Shown piece by piece: positions 24,786-33,059 of a DNA stretch of 37,775 nucleotides (the first letter of the stretch is position 1; each line of letters opens with the position of its first letter). The position numbers were made by a program, and so were the translations under genes. The notes under the pieces are model-generated. The model saw only the letters and a list, made by a program, of their open reading frames with translations, was not told the origin of the DNA and searched no databases. Source of the DNA: Roseomonas mucosa ATCC BAA-692 (lineage in GTDB: Bacteria > Pseudomonadota > Alphaproteobacteria > Acetobacterales > Acetobacteraceae); the NCBI RefSeq assembly GCF_000622225.1, contig NZ_JHWD01000031.1, positions 1 through 37,775 on the forward strand, read 5' to 3'.

Positions 24786-25066
24786 CCGGGGGAGAGGCGC
24801 TGCCTCTCCGCCCGGACCCCTCTCCGCCGGGGACCGAAGCCGCTCCCCGGGCCCCGGGGCTTGCGTTGGCTCTGCTGGTGGCTGTTGCCCTGCGGCCTGA
24901 CCCTTGGGAGCAGGTGGCAACGCGGGGGCCGCGAAAAGAAGAGAAACACCGTCTCCGCGCTGGCGGCGCGGTCCGATCACCGGAAGAACCAACTCACCGG
25001 GTCCAGGGCGCGCAGCGTCCTGGCGGATGAGGGGGGCCGGGGGAAAAGGCGGAGCCTTGTCCCCCG
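24786..25066. repeat. Intergenic repeat family A, full copy (A5)
   Basis: Fills most of the 370-bp gap 24716-25085. It is in the same orientation as A4 and closely similar through the middle (GCTTGCGTTGG..., CCTGCGGCCTGA..., GGGAGCAGGTGG, CGAAAAGAA). The inner right hairpin is CCAGGGCGC-GCA-GCGTCCTGG. The right terminal hairpin is GGGGGAAAAGGC / GCCTTGTCCCCC, 20 bp beyond the stop of the ABC binding protein. No gene is seen in the gap. Confidence 0.85.
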
Positions 25067-25085
25067 AGGAGGAGCGACGCCAGCC

Positions 25086-26669
25086 TTATTTCTTCTCGAC
25101 GTTCCAGAAGGTCAGCACCGGCCCCGGCACGAAGCCGGAGACGTTGCTGCGGCGGGTGTAGGGCTGGTCGAACTGGCCGAGGAGGCGGTAGGGCTGCACT
25201 TCGGTCAGGCGCTTGTGCAGGGCGACCACCGCCTTCTGCTGCGCCTCCGGTCCGATCGCCTCGACATAGGCGTTGCGCAGGCGCTCGGCCTCCGCGTCGC
25301 AGGGCCAGCCGGCCCAGGCGCGGTCGCAGGCCATGTTCGTGCCGATATTGGTGATCGGCGACTGCATGGTGGCGGCGGAGGCGAAGGTGACGAAGAGGTT
25401 CCAGCCGCCCTGGTCCGGCGGGTCCTTCTTCGGCTGGCGGGAGGTCACGGTGCCCCAGTCCTGGAACTGGACATCCACGTTCATGCCGCCTTCCTTGAGG
25501 TTGGCGGCGGCGACCTCGGCCATGCGGCCGATGGCGGGAATGTCGTTGGTGGTGATCAGCACCACCTTCTCGCCCTTGTAGCCGGCCTCGGCCAGGAGCT
25601 GCTTCGCCCGGGCGACGTTCGGCTTGGCATAGGGCTCGGAACCGGCCTCCGTACCGTTCGGGCTGCCGCAGACGAAATAGCTGCCGCAGGTCTTCCACCA
25701 CTTCTCGTCGCCCACCCCGGCCGCCAGCGCATCCTCCTGGTTCACCAGATAGGCCATGGCCAGCCGCGCCCGCGGGTCGTTGAAGGGCGGGAAGAGGTGG
25801 TTCGGGCGCAGCATCGCCTGGTTGGTGGTGTACTTGTCCACCACGATGCCCCGCGCGCCTTCCAGCATCGGCAGGAGGTCCTGGGCCGGCTGCTCCCAGA
25901 CGTCGATCTCGCCCGTCCGCAGGGCCGAGGCTGCCGTGGCCGGGTCGGGCATGATGTGCCATTCGACGCGGTCCAGCTTCACCACCCGGCCGCCGGCCAG
26001 CCCATCGGGCGGCTCGGCGCGGGGAACGTAGTCCGGGTTGCGGTCGTAGACGACCAGCGCCCCGGGCCGCCAGGCCTCCTTGTTGAAGCGGAAGGGGCCG
26101 GAGCCGATCGCTGTCGTGACCGGCGTGGTGGGATCGGTCCGCGCATCGGCCTCGCGCATGATCGCGGGAATCTGCCCGACCGCCGAGCCCAGCATGAAGG
26201 GCACGCTGCCGGTCGGCCTGTTCAGCTTCAGCGTGAAGCTGCGGTCGTCCACCGCCTCCAGCGAGGCGGTGTATTCGCGCAGCTTGGCGCCCGCCGTGTC
26301 GCGCGCCATCCAGCGGTTCAGCGAGGCCACCACGTCGCGCGAGGTCACCGGCTGCCCATCGTGGAACTTCAGCCCGTCGCGGAGATGGAAGCTCCAGGTC
26401 AGGTTGTCGGGCGAGGTCTCGAACCGATCCACCATCTGCGGCTTCGGCTGGAGCTGCGAATCCCAGGAGAAGAGCGTCTCGTAGATCATCGTCCCGTGGA
26501 TACGGGTGATGAGGATCGAGGCCACCACCGGGTCCAGCGTGCGCAGATCGGCATGCGGCGCCACGCGCAGCACCTTGTCGGGCGTGGTCTGGGCCTGGGC
26601 GGGGAAGACCAGGGAAAGGGCGAGGGGCGCTGCGGCCATCAAGGCGGCGGCGCGACGGGAAAGGGTCAT
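25086..26669 (-). CDS. ABC transporter periplasmic peptide-type substrate-binding protein
   Basis: 527-residue family 5 solute-binding protein (dipeptide/oligopeptide/nickel type). The signal peptide (about 1-26) has RR, a hydrophobic core and an AQA cleavage site. The mature protein shows LRVAPHADLRTLDPV, the family signature TWSFHLRDGLKFHDGQPVTSRDVVASLNRW and GSGPFRFNKEAWRPGALVVYDRNPDY. A CGSYF...C pair (TCGSYFVCGSP) could form a disulfide. No permease or ATPase genes adjoin it, so it is an orphan receptor or uses components encoded elsewhere. Ligand unknown. It is divergent from ssuA across an AT-richer 239-bp region. Confidence 0.9.
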   Translation of the reverse strand: MTLSRRAAALMAAAPLALSLVFPAQAQTTPDKVLRVAPHADLRTLDPVVASILITRIHGTMIYETLFSWDSQLQPKPQMVDRFETSPDNLTWSFHLRDGLKFHDGQPVTSRDVVASLNRWMARDTAGAKLREYTASLEAVDDRSFTLKLNRPTGSVPFMLGSAVGQIPAIMREADARTDPTTPVTTAIGSGPFRFNKEAWRPGALVVYDRNPDYVPRAEPPDGLAGGRVVKLDRVEWHIMPDPATAASALRTGEIDVWEQPAQDLLPMLEGARGIVVDKYTTNQAMLRPNHLFPPFNDPRARLAMAYLVNQEDALAAGVGDEKWWKTCGSYFVCGSPNGTEAGSEPYAKPNVARAKQLLAEAGYKGEKVVLITTNDIPAIGRMAEVAAANLKEGGMNVDVQFQDWGTVTSRQPKKDPPDQGGWNLFVTFASAATMQSPITNIGTNMACDRAWAGWPCDAEAERLRNAYVEAIGPEAQQKAVVALHKRLTEVQPYRLLGQFDQPYTRRSNVSGFVPGPVLTFWNVEKK

Positions 26670-26791
26670 CGGCGGAGTCCAGAAGGTTCTTCCAGCGGCA
26701 CGAGTGCATCACCCGCCCGCCCTGGTGTCCATGACCCCGCCGTCATCCGCTGCGAAGGACGGAGATGTTTATTCTCCCGCGCGCCGGAATA

Positions 26792-26819
26792 TTGCACGAT
26801 AAAACTACGTTCATAAAAT
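26792..26819 (+). promoter_or_regulatory. Possible sigma70-type promoter upstream of ssuA
   Basis: TTGCAC (26792-26797), a 16-bp spacer and TAAAAT (26814-26819) lie in the most AT-rich stretch of the window, about 90 bp before the ssuA ATG. Seen by eye only. Sulfonate genes are usually controlled by CysB/Cbl-type LysR regulators, but no such gene or clear operator was recognised here. Confidence 0.35.
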
Positions 26820-26908
26820 TGACCAACGCTTGAACGGCGTGCTTCATCGGAAGCCAAGAAACGGGTGCGGCAGATCCGCCACCCTGGCTTTCCGATGGGG
26901 GTTCCGCC

Positions 26909-27862
26909 ATGCCGCCGACACGCCGCCACATGCTCCTCTCGCTGGCCGCCCTCGGCTGCGCCGGGCTGCCGCGTGCCGCCCGGGCCGCGCCGCCGGCAGA
27001 ATTCCATATCGGCTACCAGAAGATCGGCCTCCTCGTCGTCGCGCGGCAGCAGCACCTGATCGAGCAGCGGCTGGCCGAACCCAGGATTCCCGTCACCTGG
27101 TCCGAATTCGCCGCCGGCCCGCCGCTGCTGGAGGCGCTGAACGCCGGCAGCATCGATTTCGGCTATACCGGCGACGCGCCGCCGATCTTCGCGCAATCCG
27201 CCGGGGCCGAGCTGGTCTATGTCGCCGCCACCCCGCCCAGCGGTGCGGGCGAGGCCATCATCGTGCGGGACGCCTCGCCGATCCGCTCCGTGGCCGGGCT
27301 GCGCGGCCGGCGCGTCGGCTTCACCCGTGGCTCCAGCGCGCACAACCTCACTGTCGCTGCTCTGGAGAAGGCGGGGCTCGCCTATGGCGACATCACGCCC
27401 GTCCTGCTGAGCCCGGCCGACGCCGCCGCCGCCTTCGGGCGCGGCGACATCGATGCCTGGACGATCTGGGACCCCTTCCTGGCCCTGGCACAGGCGCGGG
27501 AGAAGGTGCGCGTCCTGGCCACGGCGCCGGAGATCGCCCCGACCAACTCCTTCCTGCTCGCCCGCCGCGCCTTCGCCGAGAAGCACCCGCAGGTGATCGT
27601 GCAGGCGCTGGAAGGGCTGAAGCAGGCCGCCGCCTGGGCCGCGAGCCACCGGGGCGAGGTCGCCTCGGCCCTGTCCGAAGTGACCGGCGTCGAGATCAAG
27701 GCCCAGACCGTGGCCGCCGAACGCACCGATTTCGGCATCCTGCCGCTGAACGACGAGATCATCGCGCACCAGCAGGCCACCGCAGACCGCTTCCTGAAGC
27801 TCGGCCTGATCCGCCGCCCCGTCCGGGTGCGCGACGCCGTCTGGACGCCGCCCCGCGCCTGA
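26909..27862 (+). CDS. ssuA: Aliphatic sulfonate ABC transporter substrate-binding protein
   Basis: Periplasmic receptor for alkanesulfonates. 317 residues. The signal peptide (1-27, [16 protein letters not shown]...ARA) carries an RR pair, possibly Tat-type. The NMT1/SsuA-like fold shows [46 protein letters not shown] (a characteristic SsuA segment) and [17 protein letters not shown]. The ATG at 26909 gives a proper signal peptide. It is followed 25 bp later by ssuD, so the two are probably co-transcribed. The permease ssuC and ATPase ssuB that normally accompany it are absent from this window. Confidence 0.9.
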   Translation: MPPTRRHMLLSLAALGCAGLPRAARAAPPAEFHIGYQKIGLLVVARQQHLIEQRLAEPRIPVTWSEFAAGPPLLEALNAGSIDFGYTGDAPPIFAQSAGAELVYVAATPPSGAGEAIIVRDASPIRSVAGLRGRRVGFTRGSSAHNLTVAALEKAGLAYGDITPVLLSPADAAAAFGRGDIDAWTIWDPFLALAQAREKVRVLATAPEIAPTNSFLLARRAFAEKHPQVIVQALEGLKQAAAWAASHRGEVASALSEVTGVEIKAQTVAAERTDFGILPLNDEIIAHQQATADRFLKLGLIRRPVRVRDAVWTPPRA

Positions 27863-27887
27863 ACCACCCTTTCGACGAGCACCCCGC

Positions 27888-29045
27888 ATGACCGACACGC
27901 CGATCCGCTTCTTCTGGTTCATCCCCACCCATGGCGACGGGCGCTACCTCGGCTCCGGGGAGCAGCAGCGCCCGCCCGAGTTCCGCTATTTCCGCGAGGT
28001 CGCCCAGGCCGTGGACCGCCTGGGCTACGAGGGCGTGCTGCTGCCCACCGGCCAGAACTGCGAGGACAGCTGGATCACCGCCGCCGGCCTGGCGCCGGCC
28101 ACGGAGCGGCTGAAGTTCCTCGTGGCGCTGCGCCCCGGCGTCACCACCCCGGCCTTCGCCGCGCGCCAGACCGCGGCGCTGGACCGGCTGGCCGATGGGC
28201 GCCTGCTGCTCAACGTCGTGGTCGGCGGCAATCCGCGCGAGCTGGCGGCGGATGGCGTCTTCCTGCCGCATGACGAGCGCTATGCCCAGGCCGCCGAGTT
28301 CCTGCGCATCTGGCGCGGGCTGCTGTCCGGCGAGCGGGTGAACCACGACAGCCGGTACTTCCGCATGGAGGACGGGCATCTCGACCTGACCGCCTTGCAG
28401 CAGCCCCATCCGCCGCTCTGGTTCGGCGGCTCCTCCGAGGCCGGGCAGGATCTCGCCGCCGAGCAGGTCGAGACCTATCTCACCTGGGGCGAGCCGGTGG
28501 CCCAGGTGGCCGAGAAGGTCGAGGCCGTGCGCCGCCGCGCCGCCTTGCGCGGCCGCAGGGTCCGCTTCGGCATTCGCCTGCACTTCATCGTGCGCGAGAA
28601 CGAGGACGAGGCCTGGAGGGCTGCCGAGACGCTGATCTCCCGCGTGTCCGACAAGGCCATCGAGGTGGCGCAGCAGCGCTTCCTGAAGGAGATGGACAGC
28701 GTCGGCCAGCGCCGCATGGCCGAGCTCCATGGCGGCCGCCGCGACCGCCTCGTGGTGGCGCCCAACCTCTGGGCCGGCGTCGGCCTGATCCGCGGCGGCG
28801 CCGGCACCGCCCTGGTCGGCACCCCCGCCCAGGTCGCCCAGCGCCTGCGCGAATACCAGCAGGTCGGCATCGAGACGGTGATCGGCTCCGGCTACCCCCA
28901 TCTGGAGGAAGCCTACCGCGTCGCCGAACTCCTCTTCCCCGCCCTGGGCATCGAGAACCACCGCCAGCGCCGCCAGCACGCCTCCGTCAGCAGCGAATTC
29001 GCCACCGCCGAAGCCGCCGAAACCGCCCGCGTCGCGGCGTCCTGA
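27888..29045 (+). CDS. ssuD: FMNH2-dependent alkanesulfonate monooxygenase
   Basis: Cleaves alkanesulfonates with FMNH2 and O2 to an aldehyde and sulfite, for sulfur scavenging. 385 residues, like E. coli SsuD (381), and similar along its length: [102 protein letters not shown] and [19 protein letters not shown]. The active-site Cys (QNCED) and the Arg of the mobile loop (near [12 protein letters not shown]) are present. The C-terminal tail is Ala/Glu-rich. The FMN reductase ssuE is not in the window. The sulfite produced could leave by the TauE/SafE exporter 2 kb downstream, which is inference. Confidence 0.95.
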   Translation: MTDTPIRFFWFIPTHGDGRYLGSGEQQRPPEFRYFREVAQAVDRLGYEGVLLPTGQNCEDSWITAAGLAPATERLKFLVALRPGVTTPAFAARQTAALDRLADGRLLLNVVVGGNPRELAADGVFLPHDERYAQAAEFLRIWRGLLSGERVNHDSRYFRMEDGHLDLTALQQPHPPLWFGGSSEAGQDLAAEQVETYLTWGEPVAQVAEKVEAVRRRAALRGRRVRFGIRLHFIVRENEDEAWRAAETLISRVSDKAIEVAQQRFLKEMDSVGQRRMAELHGGRRDRLVVAPNLWAGVGLIRGGAGTALVGTPAQVAQRLREYQQVGIETVIGSGYPHLEEAYRVAELLFPALGIENHRQRRQHASVSSEFATAEAAETARVAAS

Positions 29046-29293
29046 AGAGAGGGTCGGGCCGGGGCCAGAGGGGCTCTGCCCCTCTGGACACCCCGCCCAG
29101 GGACGTTAGTCCCTGGGAACCCTGTGAGCGCTCCGCGAGGAGGGGAACGGGATGCCGGTCACCATCTGGCGAAACGGCGGTCAGCTCCTCCTCGCGGAGC
29201 GCTCATGGCGGGGTTTCGGAGGGATACCATCCCCCTGAGCGGAGGGTCCGGGGTCGGGGCACTGCCCCGACGAGCCTCCCGGAGCGCCACGCC
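29046..29293. repeat. Intergenic repeat family B, full copy (B1)
   Basis: Between the convergent ssuD and 5'-nucleotidase stops. Hairpins in order: CCAGAGGGGC/GCCCCTCTGG (29065-29087); CCCAGGGAC-GTTA-GTCCCTGGG (29096-29117); an 18-bp perfect inverted repeat TGAGCGCTCCGCGAGGAG (29125-29142) with its complement at 29188-29205; GGGAT-ACC-ATCCC (29221-29233); and GTCGGGGCA-C-TGCCCCGAC (29253-29271). No ORF with coding character. Confidence 0.88.
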
Positions 29294-29302
29294 AGACCCC
29301 CT

Positions 29303-30904
29303 TCAGCTCCCGCGGGCGAGGCGGCCGTCGATGCCGGGGAGGGGTTTGCCGGCGGAGAGGTAGTCGATCAGGGCATCCTCCAGCGGCGCACCGTTGTCAT
29401 AATGTTCCAGCGCCTTGTCGCGGAAGCTGTCATAGCCGTCGCCGCCCTGGCGCATGAAGTTGTTGGTGACGATGCGATAGGCCTTCTCGGGGTCATAGGG
29501 CTTGCCGCCGATCTCCAGGCTCACGACGCGTTCGCCGGGCGGGCGCTGGATGTTCCAGACCACGCGCATCCCGGCCACCTGCGGGAAGCGACCGATGCTT
29601 TCCGGGGCGCGGGAAAGGCCATTCTCCAGCGCGGCCTTGATGTCCGACCCCTTCAGCGTCGCGGTGGCCAGGGTGTTGTTGAAGGGCAGCATGGCCAGGA
29701 TGTCGCCCATGGTCACCGTGCCCTCCACCAGCCCGGTGCGCATGCCGCCGCCATTGGTGATGGCGGCATCGGCCTTCGGCATGGCGGCCAGCATGGCATC
29801 GGCCATCAGGTTGCCCAGGGCGCATTCGCCGGTGCGGCAGCTCTCGTTGCTCAGCGTCGCCGGCATCGTGGTCACCGGCTTGCGGCGCAGCTCCTCCAGC
29901 GGCCTGGCATAGGTGGCGACGATGGCAGCGACCGCCGGGTCGGGGGCGACGTCCATGGTCAGCTCGCGCATCAGCCCGCGATGCGACAGCACGCGGCCCT
30001 CCGGCGAGAGGTCGAGGTCCAGCCGGCCGAGATAGCGGCTGTAGCAGCCCGCCTGCACGATGCGGACGAGGCCCGCCGGCCCCTGCTCCATCACCGGGTC
30101 CGGGCCCTCCGCCCCGTCCAGCCCATTGGCCAGCAGCGTGTGCGAATGGCCGCCGACGATCAGGTCGATGCCCGCCACGTCGCGCGCCAGCTTGCGGTCG
30201 GACTCCAGGCCGAGATGCGACAGCACCAGCACCGTGGCGGCGCCTTGGGCACGGAGTTGCGGCAGAACGCGCTCCACCGCCGCGGCCGGGTCGCCGAAGC
30301 GCACCGTGGGGCCGGCGGAGGAGGTGACCGCCGTCTCCGGGGTGGTGAGGCCGATCACCGCCACCTTGCGCCCGCCGGCCTCCAGCATGGTCCAGGGGAT
30401 CACGCGGTCGCGCAGCGCCGGCTCGTCCGCGAGGTCGAGATTGGCGGAGACGACCGGAAAGGGCAGCCGCTCCAGGTAGCGCGCGAGATTGGCCGGGCCG
30501 TTGTCGAACTCGTGGTTGCCCAGGGTCATGGCCTGGACGCCGTTGGCCACCTGCACCGCCGCCTCGGTCGCGCCGCGATGGAGGGTATAGAACAGCGTGC
30601 CGGTGAACTCGTCGCCGGCATCGAGCGTCAGCGGCGCATAGCCATCCGCCGTGGCGGCGGCCCGGGCCTCGCGGATCGCGGTGGCCAGCCGGGCAGCGCC
30701 GCCGAAGCAGGTCTTGCCTTCCCGGCAGGCCGCGCCGCCCGCCACGATCGGATCGTGGTGCGAATGGAAATCGTTGAAATGCACGATCGACACGCGCCCG
30801 GCGGGCTCCGCCTGCGCCCGCCGGATGCCCGGCATGGCCAGGGCGGGGAGAGCCAGCGAGGCGCCGAGCAGGCGGCGTCGGGAAAGGGAGAAGGTTTGGG
30901 GCAC
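29303..30904 (-). CDS. Periplasmic 5'-nucleotidase/metallophosphatase (UshA-like)
   Basis: 533 residues. The N-terminus has SRRRLLGASLALPALAMPG...AQA, a twin-arginine-like signal. The catalytic dimetal domain has FNDFHSH (43-49), D98 in DAGDEF, GNHEFD (129-134), a further His in VLSHLGLESD, and GGHSH (251-255). The C-terminal nucleotidase domain has ITNGGGMRTG and the substrate-stacking motif NNFMRQGGDGYDSF. It probably hydrolyses nucleotides or UDP-sugars in the periplasm. The start is taken as GTG at 30904, with GGAGGT 7 nt upstream; the longer frame adds 45 residues lacking signal-peptide logic. SoxB shares the fold, but no sox genes are present. Divergent from the TauE/SafE gene. Confidence 0.9.
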   Translation of the reverse strand: MPQTFSLSRRRLLGASLALPALAMPGIRRAQAEPAGRVSIVHFNDFHSHHDPIVAGGAACREGKTCFGGAARLATAIREARAAATADGYAPLTLDAGDEFTGTLFYTLHRGATEAAVQVANGVQAMTLGNHEFDNGPANLARYLERLPFPVVSANLDLADEPALRDRVIPWTMLEAGGRKVAVIGLTTPETAVTSSAGPTVRFGDPAAAVERVLPQLRAQGAATVLVLSHLGLESDRKLARDVAGIDLIVGGHSHTLLANGLDGAEGPDPVMEQGPAGLVRIVQAGCYSRYLGRLDLDLSPEGRVLSHRGLMRELTMDVAPDPAVAAIVATYARPLEELRRKPVTTMPATLSNESCRTGECALGNLMADAMLAAMPKADAAITNGGGMRTGLVEGTVTMGDILAMLPFNNTLATATLKGSDIKAALENGLSRAPESIGRFPQVAGMRVVWNIQRPPGERVVSLEIGGKPYDPEKAYRIVTNNFMRQGGDGYDSFRDKALEHYDNGAPLEDALIDYLSAGKPLPGIDGRLARGS

Positions 30905-31102
30905 CAGGGAACCTCCGGGCCGCAAGCCAACGCGGCCGTCTTTGCCGATCCTTAGCCGAAAACCCGCCACGATTCGAAGATTGGATCGGCAAGCCACAGG
31001 GGGCAGGATTCCGTCCGGCCTCCCGTCGCCATGTGTCAACCAGAGCCTGGTTCTGGGCTATGGCTTGTGGGTCATGCCCCGGGCGGGGATGCGGGGAATC
31101 GG

Positions 31103-32014
31103 ATGCAGGTCTATCTGCCGATCGCCGAAATGTCGGTGGATGCGCTTCTGCTGCTGGGGATCGGCGGTGGCGTCGGCTTTCTGTCGGGGCTGTTCGGCGT
31201 GGGCGGCGGCTTCCTGCTGACGCCGATCCTGATCCTGATCGGCATCCCCTCCCCCGTCGCCGTCGCCTCCGGCGCCAACCAGACGCTGGGCGCCTCCGTC
31301 TCCGGCCTGATCGCGCAGTGGCGGCGCGGCAATGTCGATATCCGCATGGGGCTGGTGCTGCTGGCGGGCGGCCTGACCGGCTCCACGCTCGGCACGCAGC
31401 TCTTCGTGCTGCTGCGGCGGATGGGCCAGGCGGACCTGGTCGTGTCGCTCTTCTACATCGTCGTGCTGGGCTCGGTCGGGGCGCTGATGGTGCGCGAGAG
31501 CGTGCGCGCCATCCTGCGCCGCCGCGCGGGCATCGTGCCGAAGCGGCTGCACCAGCATTCCTGGGCGCATGGCCTGCCGCTCAAGATCCGCTTCCGCAAG
31601 TCGCGCCTCTACATGTCCGCCATCCCGCCCTTCGCCGTGGGGGCAGGGATCGGCCTGCTCTCGGCCATCATGGGCGTGGGCGGCGGCTTCATGCTGGTGC
31701 CGGCGATGATCTACCTGCTCGGCATCCCGACCTCCGTCACCATCGGCACCTCGCTCTTCCAGGTCACCTTCGTCACCGCCAGCGTGACGCTGCTGCAGGC
31801 GTTGCAGACCGGCTCGGTGGATATCGTGCTGACGCTGCTGCTGCTGCTGGGCGGCGTGGCCGGGGCGCAGTTCGGGGCCGCCTGGGGCAACCGGCTGCGG
31901 GGCGAGGAAATGCGCGCCCTGCTCGGCTCGCTGGTGCTGACGGTGGCGCTCAGCCTGCTGTGGGAACTGCTGCGCACGCCCGACAGCCTCTATGCCATCG
32001 GTCCCGTGCGGTGA
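31103..32014 (+). CDS. TauE/SafE (TSUP) family sulfite/anion exporter
   Basis: 303-residue inner-membrane permease with two similar halves. Each half opens with a glycine-rich helix (GIGGGVGFLSGLFGVGGGFLLTP and GAGIGLLSAIMGVGGGFMLVPAMIYLLGIP), the hallmark GxFGVGGGF/IMGVGGGF of the family. About eight transmembrane helices are visible with a basic cytoplasmic loop between halves (RAILRRRAGIVPKRLHQH). The ATG at 31103 with GGGGAAT upstream is preferred over in-frame starts further up. Followed by its common alphaproteobacterial partner, a TIGR02186 protein. Proposed substrates in the family are sulfite, sulfoacetate or other organosulfur anions. Confidence 0.92.
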   Translation: MQVYLPIAEMSVDALLLLGIGGGVGFLSGLFGVGGGFLLTPILILIGIPSPVAVASGANQTLGASVSGLIAQWRRGNVDIRMGLVLLAGGLTGSTLGTQLFVLLRRMGQADLVVSLFYIVVLGSVGALMVRESVRAILRRRAGIVPKRLHQHSWAHGLPLKIRFRKSRLYMSAIPPFAVGAGIGLLSAIMGVGGGFMLVPAMIYLLGIPTSVTIGTSLFQVTFVTASVTLLQALQTGSVDIVLTLLLLLGGVAGAQFGAAWGNRLRGEEMRALLGSLVLTVALSLLWELLRTPDSLYAIGPVR

Positions 32015-32072
32015 AAGCCGGCGGGATGGGAAAGCCGGCCAGGAGGATGGGCTGGACGGTGGCGCGCGGGTC

Positions 32073-32927
32073 GTGAGATTCGGCGGTTCGGAACAAGGCA
32101 AGGCCCGGCAGGGGCCCGCCCCGCGCCGGGTGGCCGTGACATGCGCGCTGGCGGCCTTTCTGCTGCCTGTCCTGTTGTCGGGCACCCTTTCGGCCCAGCC
32201 GGTGCCCCCCCTGCCGCCGCCGCCGCCGGCGCCCCCCCCGCTGCAAGGGTCCCCGGCGCTGGTCACCCAACTCGGCCAGCCCAGCGTGGAGGTCACCACC
32301 GCCTTCGCCGGCACCGACGTGCTGGTCTTCGGCGCCACCGAGCGTCCCATTGGCCCCTCGGGCGACAACGTCATCGTGGTGGGACAGGGCCCGGCGCAGT
32401 CGCAGGTCGTTCGCCGCCGGACCCGCGTGCTCGGGGCCTGGATCAACGGCCGCTCCGCCCGCTTCGACGACGTGCCCTCCTGGTATGCGCTGACCGGCAC
32501 GGAACCGCTCCGGAGCCTGTTGGGCCAGGACGAGCGCCGCGCCCTGCAACTCGGCCTGAACGCCCTGGCCCGTCGCGTCCAGGGCAGCAGCGACCCGGAT
32601 TTCCGGCAGGCACTGGTGGACCGCAAGGTGGCGGCCGATCTCTGGCAGGAAGACAAGGCACCCGTCCAGGTCTCCGGTGGCCGGCTTTTCCACGCCCGGC
32701 TGTCGCTGCCCTCCATCGTGCCGCCCGGGAGCTACTTCGTGCAGGTGCTGCTGGTGCGCGAGGGACGGGTCGTGGCGCGGCAGGAGCTGCCCTTCGAGGT
32801 GCGGCGCGTCGGCACCGCAGCCGAGATCACCACCGTCTCGCACGAGCAGCCGCTGCTCTATGGCCTGGCCTGCATCGCCCTGGCTGCCTTCGCCGGCTGG
32901 ATCGGCAGCGTCATCTTCCGGCGATGA
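32073..32927 (+). CDS. TIGR02186 family membrane-anchored protein
   Basis: About 284 residues from the GTG chosen here; GTG at 32130 is an alternative start, and the frame is open back to 31992. A hydrophobic export segment (VAVTCALAAFLLPVLLSG...AQ) is followed by a poly-Pro run (PPLPPPPPAPPPL). A large periplasmic domain then runs from VTTAFAGTDVLVFGATE and GDNVIVVGQGP to LSLPSIVPPGSYFVQVLLVREGRVV, and a C-terminal helix LYGLACIALAAFAGWIGSVIF ends in RR. The middle matches the alphaproteobacterial TIGR02186 family found next to TauE/SafE genes. It is probably an accessory to that exporter; mechanism unknown. No good Shine-Dalgarno was found, so the start is the weakest point. Confidence 0.82.
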   Translation: MRFGGSEQGKARQGPAPRRVAVTCALAAFLLPVLLSGTLSAQPVPPLPPPPPAPPPLQGSPALVTQLGQPSVEVTTAFAGTDVLVFGATERPIGPSGDNVIVVGQGPAQSQVVRRRTRVLGAWINGRSARFDDVPSWYALTGTEPLRSLLGQDERRALQLGLNALARRVQGSSDPDFRQALVDRKVAADLWQEDKAPVQVSGGRLFHARLSLPSIVPPGSYFVQVLLVREGRVVARQELPFEVRRVGTAAEITTVSHEQPLLYGLACIALAAFAGWIGSVIFRR

Positions 32928-32940
32928 ACGCCGTTTCCCG

Positions 32941-32958
32941 GTGGCGGGGAGCCGCCAC
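32941..32958 (+). terminator. Hairpin after the TSUP-TIGR02186 unit
   Basis: GTGGCGG-GGAG-CCGCCAC, 13 bp after the stop codon at 32927. There is no T-run, so it is only a possible terminator or mRNA-stabilising stem. Confidence 0.35.
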
Positions 32959-33059
32959 GGAGCACCCCTTGCCGTGCATGGCCGATCCGATCCGCCGAGA
33001 AACCATGTTGCACCGGGCGGCGGACGGGGCCACATGCCGCGCGAAGGGAACCCGCCGCC

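Noticed and set aside
20179-25066. Family A repeats as insertion sequences
   Set aside because: No transposase or coding frame within the copies; the ends are hairpins, so at most they are non-autonomous elements.
29303-30904. 5'-nucleotidase gene as soxB (thiosulfate oxidation), given the sulfur genes nearby
   Set aside because: The motifs (FNDFHSH, GNHEFD, NNFMRQGGDGYDSF) are those of 5'-nucleotidase/UshA proteins, and no soxXYZA genes are present.
32047-32076. ATG with a perfect AGGAGG just upstream as the start of the TIGR02186 gene
   Set aside because: It is in a different frame and hits a stop after nine codons; it could be a tiny leader but cannot be the gene start.
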